A stretch of DNA of 64,000 nt. Origin: Vampirovibrio chlorellavorus (lineage in GTDB: Bacteria > Cyanobacteriota > Vampirovibrionia > Vampirovibrionales > Vampirovibrionaceae). The stretch spans positions 1-64,000 of the forward strand of contig CAIPMU010000018.1 in NCBI GenBank assembly GCA_903866275.1, in the 5' to 3' direction. Positions 25,169-33,621 of this stretch are shown piece after piece (the stretch's first letter is position 1; the number at the start of each line of letters is the position of its first letter). A program made the position numbers and the translations under genes. Below the pieces are notes generated by a model, which was not told the origin of the DNA, did not search any database, and saw nothing but the letters and a program-made list of their open reading frames with translations.

Positions 25169-26071
25169 ATGACGAAGTTGAATTTACCAACGCTTACTTC
25201 TGAAAAGGGCAATACTCTTGCTGAATATGTACTGATTGCCTTCTGTGGTGTTGGCTTATGCCTGGTTGGCTGGCTTGCCTTGGGGAATCAGTTGAATCTG
25301 GAGTTTTTAGGTTTTAAAACCCAGACCGCTAATCAGATTGGCACTTCCAGCAGTCTGGTAACCCAACATGCCCGAACCGCCAGATATACACAAATCTCGC
25401 CTACAGCTTTATATAATGCTGTGTTATACGGTAACAACAACACAACCGCCATTCAGGTCACTGCTGCCAATGGAGATACCCAACTCGGGTTATTTCTGAG
25501 CAGTTTTAATACGAATCCAGTGGTTACTCCAATGATTTTGACGCCAAGTCAGATTAAGGCCATTGAGCGGGATATGTCCAATCGAACGTATTTGATTGTA
25601 GCCCTTGAACGACAAATGATTGGGATTTTGAAATATGCGAATAATAATTCGACTGCGTTTATGAATACGAACACGATGATTGCGGGACAGTCTGTTTCTG
25701 CAATGAATCTGGCGATTGCCATTCAGACGCAGGTTGATCTTCTGCTACATCAGCAGGCGCAACTGCAAGCCTCCAATGCGAGTGCGGCTGATCTCAGCAA
25801 GATGAGTAGTCTGGTTTCTATGGTTACGGGTGATGCTGCTGCGATTTACAGTGCGACGCAAACCTTGCAGGCTCAATATTTGCAAACTCTGACTCAGTCT
25901 ACAACCAACAATGCGGTTGTCGCCTCCAAAAATGCTGCCGCAAAAGCTGCTCAAACGGCTGCCCAAACTGGTTCAACAACGTCGAATGCTGTTGCGAGCA
26001 CGACAACGTCAGCCACTGGTATGTGTACCACGGGTCAAGGTATCAGCACTGGAACAACTTGCACGCCCTGA
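25169..26071 (+). CDS. long Flp/TadF-like pilin or pseudopilin
   Basis: A 300-residue protein with a class III (Flp-type) prepilin N-terminus: SEKGNTLAEYVLIAFCGVGL, i.e. Gly, then four residues, then Glu-Tyr at +5/+6, followed by a hydrophobic helix (about 19-45). Such proteins are cut after the Gly and assembled in tight-adherence pili. Classical Flp pilins are only 50-80 residues. Here a 250-residue Thr/Asn/Ala/Gln-rich domain follows, with Cys only near the very end (MCTTGQGISTGTTC). The start follows GGAG six bases upstream. No tad genes are next to it; fliI is convergent downstream. A minor pilin or surface adhesin is plausible. Confidence 0.7.
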   Translation: MTKLNLPTLTSEKGNTLAEYVLIAFCGVGLCLVGWLALGNQLNLEFLGFKTQTANQIGTSSSLVTQHARTARYTQISPTALYNAVLYGNNNTTAIQVTAANGDTQLGLFLSSFNTNPVVTPMILTPSQIKAIERDMSNRTYLIVALERQMIGILKYANNNSTAFMNTNTMIAGQSVSAMNLAIAIQTQVDLLLHQQAQLQASNASAADLSKMSSLVSMVTGDAAAIYSATQTLQAQYLQTLTQSTTNNAVVASKNAAAKAAQTAAQTGSTTSNAVASTTTSATGMCTTGQGISTGTTCTP

Positions 26072-26132
26072 TTTAATCAGTGGGCCTTACTACGATTAAG
26101 CAGTGCCCCTTAATGTCATACGCGCTAACCGT

Positions 26133-27464
26133 TTAACTTCGGATTCGCACTGCGATTTTTTGCATCCACTCTATGGTGCTATCCAGAGGGGCATTGTCGT
26201 CGATGTCTTGTTTTAGCAGGCGATCAATTTCGTCCTTGAGCCCCACGGCCTGATCCAGCTTGGGGTTGGAGCCCGGTACATAGGCCCCGATATTGATCAG
26301 GTCTTCCGAGCGCTTGTACGTGGCCATCAAGTCCCGGATTTTACCGGCGGCGTCGCGGTGCTCTTTCGTCGTAATTTGGGTCATGAGTCGGCTGATGGAA
26401 GAGAGGACGTCTACCGCTGGGAAATGGTTTTGATGGGCCAGTTCCCGACTGAGTACAATGTGCCCGTCCAACAGACCCCGTACTGTGTCGGCTACGGGTT
26501 CGTTCATATCGTCCCCTTCCACCAGCACAGTGTACAAACCGGTGATCGATCCGGTATCCGAGGTGCCACTGCGTTCCAGTAGTTTGGGCATAAAGGCGAA
26601 GACGCTGGGGGTGTAGCCTCGGGTGGTCGGGGGTTCGCCAACGGCCAGCCCGACCTCGCGCAAGGCCATGGCCACGCGAGTGAGGGAGTCCATCATGAGC
26701 AAGACATTCTTGCCGCTCTTGCGGAAATATTCCGCCACGGTGGTGGCCACCAGCGCTGCTTTAATCTTCATCAGGGCCGGTTGTTCTGAGGTAGAAACAA
26801 CGACGACTGCCCGTTTCATGCCTTCCGGGCCCAATGAATTTTCAATGAAATCCTGTACCTCGCGGCCCCGTTCACCAATCAGGGCGATGACGCTGAGATC
26901 CGCTTCGGTGTTTCGGGCAATCATGCCCAGCGTGGTACTTTTCCCGATCCCGGACCCTGCGAAAATCCCTATACGCTGACCTTTGCCGACCGTGGTGAAG
27001 CCATCGATCGATTTAATGCCCAACGCGATCGGCTCTGTAATTTCCCGACGCTTGAGCGGATGGGGGGCGTGGGCATGGACATGAAAGGCCAGTTCCTGAG
27101 AGATGGGAAAGCGGTCATCCAGTGGATTCCCCAGGCCGTCCAGTACCCGTCCTATCAGCTCCGGTCCAACATTCATGCGGAAGGAATGGCCCGTATTGAC
27201 GACCCTTGCTCCCGGTGACAAATTGCCCATTTCGCCCAGCGGCATGAGCAGTAGTTTGCCTTCTTTGAAGCCTACCACTTCGGCGGGAATGGTGGGTGTA
27301 AATTTGTCACCGGTTTCAATCAGGCACACGTCCGCTATTTTGGCTTTGGGGCCGCGCGATTCGATGACCAGCCCAATCACCTGATCCACCAGTCCGACGG
27401 GTTGATAGGGGTCTGTTTTGTCAATGAGTCCGGTGAGCTGGTCCATCGACGAATCGACGCTCAT
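26133..27464 (-). CDS. fliI: flagellum-specific ATPase FliI
   Basis: ATPase of the flagellar type III export apparatus, energising delivery of rod, hook and filament subunits at the inner-membrane face. The 443 residues show the F1-beta-like fold: Walker A GSGIGKSTT (about 169-177), IALIGERGREVQDF, Walker B VLLMMDSLTRVAMA, and GSITGLYTVLVEGDDMNEP. Length is normal. Its start overlaps the fliH stop by four bases (ATGA), so it is the last gene of the flgB-flgC-fliE-F-G-H-I run. It converges on the Flp-like pilin gene. Confidence 0.96.
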   Translation of the reverse strand: MSVDSSMDQLTGLIDKTDPYQPVGLVDQVIGLVIESRGPKAKIADVCLIETGDKFTPTIPAEVVGFKEGKLLLMPLGEMGNLSPGARVVNTGHSFRMNVGPELIGRVLDGLGNPLDDRFPISQELAFHVHAHAPHPLKRREITEPIALGIKSIDGFTTVGKGQRIGIFAGSGIGKSTTLGMIARNTEADLSVIALIGERGREVQDFIENSLGPEGMKRAVVVVSTSEQPALMKIKAALVATTVAEYFRKSGKNVLLMMDSLTRVAMALREVGLAVGEPPTTRGYTPSVFAFMPKLLERSGTSDTGSITGLYTVLVEGDDMNEPVADTVRGLLDGHIVLSRELAHQNHFPAVDVLSSISRLMTQITTKEHRDAAGKIRDLMATYKRSEDLINIGAYVPGSNPKLDQAVGLKDEIDRLLKQDIDDNAPLDSTIEWMQKIAVRIRS

Positions 27465-28711
27465 GATGGCGCGTCCCCTGCGTCATCGTCTGTTGTGGAG
27501 GGCTCTGGTAATTCATGTAATTCCGGCAGGTTATTATCGGCTTCAGCTGTATTCAACGCTTCCGCTAATGCGAGTTCCATTTCATCGGGCATTGCCTGAA
27601 CTGGTGCCACCACCTCGTTAATCGTTGATGCGGAACCCTCTGCGTCGGTAGTTTCAGGGGGGCTTTCATGCATGCCTAGTGAAAAACCACCTAACGCCTG
27701 AATTTCAGTGGGAAATTCCTCCCAGGCAACCGGATCGGATTCCGTCACGGAAGCGGTTGTGACGGCTTTTTCGGATCTTGCCGCCAAAATGGGCGTGATG
27801 CTTTCGGGCGCCTCGGGACGGATGGCGGCATTGGCCTGGTCCAAGGCGATGGGCGAGGTTTCTTCTGCATCGGGTATGTTTCTGGGCAACTGCAGTTGTG
27901 GCTCGATGGCCGATAAATATTGCTCTAGCTGGGTGTCCGGGCTCAGGTCAAAACAACTGTCCTGACCAATAATATAAATTTGTTGTGCATCGAGAATGGG
28001 ATCAGTCATAAATTCAAAGCGGTGCATGTCTGACACGCTTTGCTCCGTGGCCGCATTATAACTGCGCAGATCCTGAATGACCTGAGCGTTGACCACGACC
28101 TGTACTTTGCCAGTGATGTACAAACGCTCCACCGCCCGTCGAATCATATGCAGGGTCGTCTCCGGGGAATCGCTGAGTTCCCGGTGCAAAATCTGTTTCA
28201 CCAGATGGCGGATCAAGCCCAGCGTGTCTTTTTCAAAGTGTTGCATCACCCGCTGTTCGGCGAGATAAGCGCCATCAACCAACACCTGGGCGCCTTTCAG
28301 TAAACTTTGCGTTTCTTCGGTGACCTGATTGGTGGCGTCGCTGTATCCTTCCTCAAAGCCGGTTTTAAACCCTTCTTCGTAGGCTTTTTCCCGGATGCCT
28401 TCCTCTTCTGCGCGGGCTTGGGTGATCATTTCCTTGGCCTGGGCGTTGGCGCGCTCCAGAATTTTAGCCGCCTCATCCTGCGAACGGGTGAGGAAGGACT
28501 TTGCCTGCGCTTCCACTTCCAGTAAGCGTTCGCGGGCAATAATGGCCAGTGAACTCTCGATCTCCCGTTTGAGTTCCGCATCCCCTTGTAATTGATAGGG
28601 TTCGCCCACCGAGACTTGTTCCGCCTGATGCCTTTGTTGAGTGACCCCCGGCAGGCGCGGGGGCGCACCATCCCTAGGGTTGCTCCGCACAAACTTACTC
28701 AATGAAGTCAT
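27461..28711 (-). CDS. fliH: flagellar assembly protein FliH with long C-terminal extension
   Basis: Regulator of FliI that ties the ATPase to the export gate. Residues about 50-245 are the usual FliH region: Glu/Ala/Lys-rich coiled coil (SLAIIARERLLEVEAQAKSF), GFKTGFEEGYSDA, then the globular domain with HRELSDSPETTLHMIRRAV and VVVNAQVI. The remaining 170 residues are Pro/Glu/Ser/Ala-rich and look disordered, making the protein about 415 residues against 220-270 normally. The start is uncertain: ATG at 28709-28711 or GTG at 28726, both overlapping the end of fliG. The stop overlaps the fliI start. Confidence 0.88.
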   Translation of the reverse strand: MTSLSKFVRSNPRDGAPPRLPGVTQQRHQAEQVSVGEPYQLQGDAELKREIESSLAIIARERLLEVEAQAKSFLTRSQDEAAKILERANAQAKEMITQARAEEEGIREKAYEEGFKTGFEEGYSDATNQVTEETQSLLKGAQVLVDGAYLAEQRVMQHFEKDTLGLIRHLVKQILHRELSDSPETTLHMIRRAVERLYITGKVQVVVNAQVIQDLRSYNAATEQSVSDMHRFEFMTDPILDAQQIYIIGQDSCFDLSPDTQLEQYLSAIEPQLQLPRNIPDAEETSPIALDQANAAIRPEAPESITPILAARSEKAVTTASVTESDPVAWEEFPTEIQALGGFSLGMHESPPETTDAEGSASTINEVVAPVQAMPDEMELALAEALNTAEADNNLPELHELPEPSTTDDDAGDAPS

Positions 28712-29723
28712 CCTCTTCGGCGCCACGGTTCACGGTGATTTCACCCGTGGCTTCCAGTGCGCGGATAATGCCCACGATAAAGGTCTGCTTTTCCTGAACA
28801 TCTTTGGCGCGCACCGGGCCCATGTATTCCATGTCGTCCTTGAGGATGGCGCAGGCGCGATCGGACATGTTCTTGAAGATTTTTTCCTGTACATCGTCGT
28901 TGGAGCCCTTGAGGGAGAGGGCCAGATCCTTGGTGTCCACTTCGCGCAGCACACGCTGAATGGAGCGATCGTCCAGCATGATGATGTCCTCGAAGACGAA
29001 CATCAGCTCGCGCACCTGCTCCGCGATTTCGGAATCCTTGATTTCCAGACTGTCCAGAATGGCTTTTTCCGTGGTGCGATCGCTGCGGTTGATAATCTCG
29101 GCCAAAGACTCGATGCCACCGGCCATGCTGAAGTCGGCGGTTACCACCGAGGAGAACTTGTTCTCCATAATCCGCTCCACTTCCCGAAGGACTTCCGGGT
29201 TGGTGCGATCCATTTCGGCGATGCGAATGGCCACTTCGGCCTGCATCTCCGGGGAGAGTGCGCCCAATACCGCAGCGGCACGTTCCGGCTTAAGATACGC
29301 TAATACCAGCGCCACGAGCTGGGGGTTTTCATTCTGAAACGAGGTGGCCAGCTGGGCCGGATCGGCGTTGTTGAAAAAGTCGAAGGGGTTGGTTTGCAGG
29401 GTGGCGACCAGACGTTCCAGAATCTTGTCCGCCTGGGCGTCGCCGTAAGCCTCTTCCAGCAGTTGACGGGCGTAAGCCACACCGCCTGTGGTTAAATAAC
29501 CGCTGGCCTGAAACAGGTTATAGAACTCAGAGAGAATGCCGTTCAGGATCTCCGGGTTGACCCGTTGCAGGGAGGCAATTTCCAGTGCGATATGCTCCAC
29601 TTCGATGTCGTCATGAATATTTTTCATGATCTCCGAAGCGGTTTTGGGCCCCAGCGCAATGAGCAAGGCCGCCACCTTCTGGGAGTTGCTCATGTATCGA
29701 AGAGAAAGGTTCTCGTTGCCCAT
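28695..29723 (-). CDS. fliG: flagellar motor switch protein FliG
   Basis: Rotor protein of the flagellar C ring that couples stator torque to rotation and sits on FliF. The 342 residues have the expected N-terminal domain (QKVAALLIALGPKTASEIMK), middle domain with HPQLVA-like NPQLVALVLAYLKPERAA (EHPQ motif replaced by ENPQ), and the C-terminal torque helix region with FEDIIMLDDRSIQRVLREVD and KGSNDDVQEKIFKNMS, which carry the charged residues of the motor interface. Length is normal. It follows fliF and overlaps fliH. Confidence 0.96.
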   Translation of the reverse strand: MGNENLSLRYMSNSQKVAALLIALGPKTASEIMKNIHDDIEVEHIALEIASLQRVNPEILNGILSEFYNLFQASGYLTTGGVAYARQLLEEAYGDAQADKILERLVATLQTNPFDFFNNADPAQLATSFQNENPQLVALVLAYLKPERAAAVLGALSPEMQAEVAIRIAEMDRTNPEVLREVERIMENKFSSVVTADFSMAGGIESLAEIINRSDRTTEKAILDSLEIKDSEIAEQVRELMFVFEDIIMLDDRSIQRVLREVDTKDLALSLKGSNDDVQEKIFKNMSDRACAILKDDMEYMGPVRAKDVQEKQTFIVGIIRALEATGEITVNRGAEEDDFIE

Positions 29724-29794
29724 TTGGTCACTACGCTTTCACACTCACCGGGCCTGCAGGCCGACTGTTTTTATTATAGCTTGTTCCGACGGGT

Positions 29795-31375
29795 TTACAT
29801 CTCTTTCATGTAAGTCACCAGCACTCGGGCCGCCTCTTGCGGATCGCTGGTTACCAGGGTGTTAATGGAGTTCTTCATATGCTCCATCTCAGGGTCCAGC
29901 TGAACTTCCAGCATGGCCATGTCATCACCTTCCAGTAACTGGGGCTGAGACTCAGCGGGCAGGTAAGCATAGTCCTCGTGGTTTTCAACAATTTCACCTT
30001 CAGCCGGTTTCTTGAAGAGGCTGTAGAAGATGAACAGGGCAGCAGCACCCAGAATCACCATTGCTGCGACCGAGGCCAGTTGCAGATAGAAGTTTTGCTG
30101 TTGCGCGTCCTGAGCCACTTTGGTCAGTTCTTTCTCTTTGTCCACCGGAGGAGAAGAGAACTGGAAGCCTTTAATATCCACGGAATCACCGCGGGCGCGA
30201 TCCACGCCTGCCGCGTTTTCCACTAACGAAGTAATCTCTTCGGTTTCCTTGGCGGTGAGGACTTTGTTTAGCACCACGGCCACGGTCAAACGTTCTACGG
30301 CACCGGGTGCATAGATTACTTTCTTGTGTTCTTCAGAGTTCGTGAAGTTCGTGGTGGTTTTGCTGTGCTTGTAATTGTTATTCTTATTCTTGTCTGTATC
30401 ACCAGAGTACTGGGGCGTGGAGTTGGCTTGTACGCCAGGAGCGCCGCTTTCCGTGACCGGTTTGTTGCCGCCGGCGTACTCCTCGTTATCCGTTTGCTGA
30501 CTGACGGCCAGACCCGTAGGCGTGCCATCGGAACCACCGGAAGGGATTACCCGGTTGATTTCCGCTTCGGCTTGATCGAAATTTAACATCGCGCTGACCG
30601 AAACCACGGCGTTTTCTTTGCCCACCACGGGGGTGAGAATCGACAGCACTTTTTTGGCGACTTTGTCCTCAAAGCCTTTCTGGCGCATTTCGGATTCCGT
30701 TTGACCGGACGCCATCAGGCCGGTGGCATTTACCAGCGAATTGCCGGAGTTATCCGCGATGGCCACGTTGTCGGCTTTCAGGCCGGGCACGGCGTGGGCC
30801 ACCAGATTTTTAATCACCTTCACCTGCTCATCATGTAAGCGGAAACCGGGCTCCACCATTAGCATGACTGACGCGGTAGTGGGTTGTTCTTCATCGCTGA
30901 ACACGCTGTGCTCGGGTTGAGAGATGATCACCTGCGCGTTTTTAATCCCCTGAATGGAGGTGAGAATGCTCACGATCTCCTGGGTGTTCAGTTTTTTGAT
31001 CCACTCTTTCTGAATATCGCCTTGCAACACCGGCGGCACTTTGGCCAGATTGATCGTATTTTCACCGGTGAGTTCGGTGGCGGTGGCCAGCACCAGTTCG
31101 TTCTTTTTAGTGCGCGGCACCAGAATGGTGTGCCCCCCGTTGGCAATGCGATAGGGTTCGTTCATCCCCTTCAGTTTTTCCACGGCAGCGGCAGCATCGG
31201 GCAGGCTCATGTTGTCGTAGAGAATATCAAAATCATCGTTGGTCCGCTGAAATATAAAAAACGTGGAAAAGATCAGGGCCATGACCAGTGTGCCCAGCAT
31301 AATTTTCTGGTTAAAGCTCAGCAAGCCCCACCGCTCGGCAAAGCCGTTCATCATGGCGTTAAACGATTGATTCAT
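29795..31375 (-). CDS. fliF: flagellar MS-ring protein FliF
   Basis: Forms the membrane ring that is the foundation of the basal body. The 526 residues have two membrane helices, near 24-44 (IMLGTLVMALIFSTFFIF) and about 445-465 (LASVAAMVILGAAALFIFY). Between them are ring-building motifs: DAAAAVEKLKGMNEPYRIA, ITSIQGI-type VSILTSIQGIKNAQVIISQPE, and VVGKENAVVSVSAMLNFD. The C-terminal tail (ITLVTSDPQEAARVLVTYM-like) is the FliG-binding region. Gene order fliE-fliF-fliG is standard. The gap to fliG is 71 bases. Confidence 0.96.
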   Translation of the reverse strand: MNQSFNAMMNGFAERWGLLSFNQKIMLGTLVMALIFSTFFIFQRTNDDFDILYDNMSLPDAAAAVEKLKGMNEPYRIANGGHTILVPRTKKNELVLATATELTGENTINLAKVPPVLQGDIQKEWIKKLNTQEIVSILTSIQGIKNAQVIISQPEHSVFSDEEQPTTASVMLMVEPGFRLHDEQVKVIKNLVAHAVPGLKADNVAIADNSGNSLVNATGLMASGQTESEMRQKGFEDKVAKKVLSILTPVVGKENAVVSVSAMLNFDQAEAEINRVIPSGGSDGTPTGLAVSQQTDNEEYAGGNKPVTESGAPGVQANSTPQYSGDTDKNKNNNYKHSKTTTNFTNSEEHKKVIYAPGAVERLTVAVVLNKVLTAKETEEITSLVENAAGVDRARGDSVDIKGFQFSSPPVDKEKELTKVAQDAQQQNFYLQLASVAAMVILGAAALFIFYSLFKKPAEGEIVENHEDYAYLPAESQPQLLEGDDMAMLEVQLDPEMEHMKNSINTLVTSDPQEAARVLVTYMKEM

Positions 31376-31444
31376 GCGATACCGTCCATTGCTTGCTACA
31401 CATTAAAAATCCGGGGTAAATACCCTGAAAAACCATCTAAACGC

Positions 31445-31792
31445 TTAAATACTCATGTGCGATATTTCCTGATACGCGGCCACCAGTTTGTTGCGAACCT
31501 GCATGGCCAGTTGCAGGGCCAGATCCGCTTTTTCTCCCGCAATCATCACCGTATGCAGGGGAATATCACCACCCACGGCGTAGGTTTCTTTGGCCTGATT
31601 GGCTTCGTTTTGCAGGTTGTTGATGGAGGTCATTTGTTGTTTGAGCAGACCGCCAAAACTGTCCAGAATATTGCCCACGGGTTGCCCATCCGGCGTGATG
31701 GCCTTGGGTGTCGCTTTGTGCACGGTAATGCCGGATTTCAGCAGGCTGAAATTGACGCCGTCATCGTTTATGGAATTGCTGATACCGTCCAC
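31445..31792 (-). CDS. fliE: flagellar hook-basal body complex protein FliE
   Basis: Small protein joining the MS ring to the proximal rod; among the first substrates of the export apparatus. The 115 residues end with the conserved helical segment GEKADLALQLAMQVRNKLVAAYQEISHMSI, whose QVRNK-x-x-x-AYQEI-x-x-M-x-[IV] pattern is diagnostic. The middle holds SFGGLLKQQMTSINNLQ. It lies between flgC and fliF in the same direction. Confidence 0.93.
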   Translation of the reverse strand: MDGISNSINDDGVNFSLLKSGITVHKATPKAITPDGQPVGNILDSFGGLLKQQMTSINNLQNEANQAKETYAVGGDIPLHTVMIAGEKADLALQLAMQVRNKLVAAYQEISHMSI

Positions 31793-31917
31793 ACCGAATC
31801 TCCTTGTGTTTTTAAAAAACTCTCTCTGCCTGATTGACGAGTGTCATTTGATCGGGTTTTTCTGCTTGAATTTGTCGTGACCCTGTTGTTCTTTGCCTGT
31901 TTGATGAACCGCAGCCG

Positions 31918-32463
31918 TTAAATTTCCAGAGCGGCCTGATTCATGCCTTTTACGGATTGGAGGGCTGATACGTTCGCTTCGTAGGCGCGGGAGGCGGCGA
32001 TCATATCCACCATCTCCGTGACCACGTTCACATTGGGCATTTCCACATAGCCTTCGGCGTTGGCGTCCGGGTGCGAGGGGTCGTAGACCATCCGCATGGG
32101 GGTTTTCTGATCATCCACGATTTGGGTGACATGCACGCCAGCCCCGTTAAATTCAGCCTGCGTAATACCAGCGTTCAGCATTAACTTGCCATCCGGGCCC
32201 ATGCTGATGCCGTGACTGGCGGCTTTCATGGGCAGGGTAAACGAACTGTCGCTGCTGTCGCTGCCTTCACTACCACCTGGCACATCAAAGCGATTGGACG
32301 CTTCGGCTAGCACAGGTGCAAACACCACGTTCTTGCGGTGGTAGCCGCCTAGGGTGCCATCTGCCTTGCGGGTGGTGTTCACGTTGGCCAGATTGCTGGA
32401 GATCACATCCATGCGCAAGCGCTGGGCGGTGAGCGCGGATGCAGTAATATCAAATGCGTCCAT
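31918..32463 (-). CDS. flgC: flagellar basal-body rod protein FlgC
   Basis: Proximal rod subunit exported without a cleaved signal. The 181 residues have the N-terminal rod motif ITASALTAQRLRMDVISSNLANVNTT and the C-terminal VEMPNVNVVTEMVDMIAASRAYEANVSALQSVKGM. It is longer than the common 135-150 residues because of a Ser/Asp/Gly-rich insert around residue 75 (GGSEGSDSSDSSF). Its ATG overlaps the flgB stop by one base (TAATG). Confidence 0.95.
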   Translation of the reverse strand: MDAFDITASALTAQRLRMDVISSNLANVNTTRKADGTLGGYHRKNVVFAPVLAEASNRFDVPGGSEGSDSSDSSFTLPMKAASHGISMGPDGKLMLNAGITQAEFNGAGVHVTQIVDDQKTPMRMVYDPSHPDANAEGYVEMPNVNVVTEMVDMIAASRAYEANVSALQSVKGMNQAALEI

Positions 32464-32918
32464 TAGCTACCTCCACTAATGACGGCCCGCAGGCTCTTGA
32501 GGGTATGACTTTGCATGTTGCTGAGCGCCACATAGCGCTGGGTATTCTTGGCCAGCTGGGCCATCTCGTTTTCCACGTCTACAGAGTTTCCGTCGGTACG
32601 GTAGGTCTGATCTTTCAGCTCGCTGACCGTCAAGGGGACATCTTCTACGCTGGTATCGGATTGCCCAATGGCAAAATGCCCCGAGCGGGTAGCTTGCAAG
32701 GGCAACGCATCGTCGTTGCTGGCCTGGCGGGTGATGGCGCTCTGGTGATTGGCCGTTTGAATGGCCCGGTTCAACGCGCCTTCAAAGTTGATGTCGCGCC
32801 GGTGATAGTTGGGCGTTTCCACGTTGGCCAGGTTGCTGGCAATGACCTGATGCCGACGGGACAAGCCGTCCATCGCCTTGGTCATAACCTGCGTTGTGAG
32901 TGATGTAATCAGATCCAT
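32463..32918 (-). CDS. flgB: flagellar basal-body rod protein FlgB
   Basis: Proximal rod subunit, first clear gene of the basal-body cluster. The 151 residues contain LSRRHQVIASNLANVETPNYHRRDINFE (rod N-terminal motif) and the C-terminal VDVENEMAQLAKNTQRYVALSNM. AAGGGA precedes the ATG. The promoter should lie in 32919-33300, where a 48-residue frame in the same direction is also found. Confidence 0.95.
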   Translation of the reverse strand: MDLITSLTTQVMTKAMDGLSRRHQVIASNLANVETPNYHRRDINFEGALNRAIQTANHQSAITRQASNDDALPLQATRSGHFAIGQSDTSVEDVPLTVSELKDQTYRTDGNSVDVENEMAQLAKNTQRYVALSNMQSHTLKSLRAVISGGS

Positions 32919-32953
32919 AAGTCCACACCGTTCCCTTTATTCCTCTATTCAAT

Positions 32954-33100
32954 TTAGAAGAGCGGGACGTGCATTTCCTCATCCATGGGATTGAACTTGC
33001 CCCCGATGACCGTCCACCGCATGGGGGAGTCCGACCGGCCAAAACCCGGAACTTTGCCCACGGGGCCTGGAACAATGCCAAAGAAGCGAAAACCCTGCAT
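32954..33100 (-). CDS. possible 48-residue protein upstream of flgB
   Basis: A short frame beginning MQGFRFFGIVPGPVGKVPGF and ending EEMHVPLF, 35 bases before flgB and in the same direction. Codon choice resembles neighbouring genes (G/C-rich third positions), which supports coding. No ribosome site is seen before the ATG, which speaks against it. It could be a leader gene of the flagellar operon or chance. Confidence 0.35.
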   Translation of the reverse strand: MQGFRFFGIVPGPVGKVPGFGRSDSPMRWTVIGGKFNPMDEEMHVPLF

Positions 33101-33297
33101 TTAACGGGCGTTTTTCCGATTATCCAAAAATAGCGTTTTGAAGTTCTGTAGTTCGGAAATAAATCAAAATTACACTCATGTTAGGGGCATACTGCAATGG
33201 GTGCCCCTGGCACAGCGGGTTACCAGCATGGCACACGCAGGGTAGTGGATGGTCACGATAACGATGTTCATCAACTCACGAGATTGGATGAATGCCA

Positions 33298-33504
33298 TTA
33301 CATGGGTTCGCTTTTGTGACTCCCTGACTTTACTGATGCCAGTTCGACGGATTTAACCATTGAACCGGATACAGAATAGTCCGCCATGAGGTGCTTTGCT
33401 TGTGGCTCATGACGTTTAGGAAATACTAAAAAAATATTGGCATTCTGTTGTTTTTGTTGTATATATTGGTTAATTCGATTTTGGGTTTCATTAAAGAAGG
33501 TCAT
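33298..33504 (-). CDS. possible small Gln/Asn-rich protein
   Basis: A 68-residue frame, MTFFNETQNRINQYIQQKQQ followed by NIFLVFPKRHEPQ, in an A/T-rich stretch between the flagellar cluster and the DUF2145-like gene. Composition is protein-like and hydrophilic. No ribosome site precedes the ATG, and no family is recognised, so it stays doubtful. Confidence 0.3.
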   Translation of the reverse strand: MTFFNETQNRINQYIQQKQQNANIFLVFPKRHEPQAKHLMADYSVSGSMVKSVELASVKSGSHKSEPM

Positions 33505-33621
33505 TGGTGCCAGCAGCGAGTGTCTGCGGCTTTTTGAGATGGGATTTATTCAAAGGGAAAGCTGAATTTAACCAATCAGTCACGCACATTGTTATGTTAT
33601 TAGCTATGGAGCATCACCGAG

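Noticed and set aside
30884-31837. 317-codon plus-strand frame across fliF and fliE
   Set aside because: It crosses two genuine flagellar genes and the gap between them on the opposite strand; no family features.
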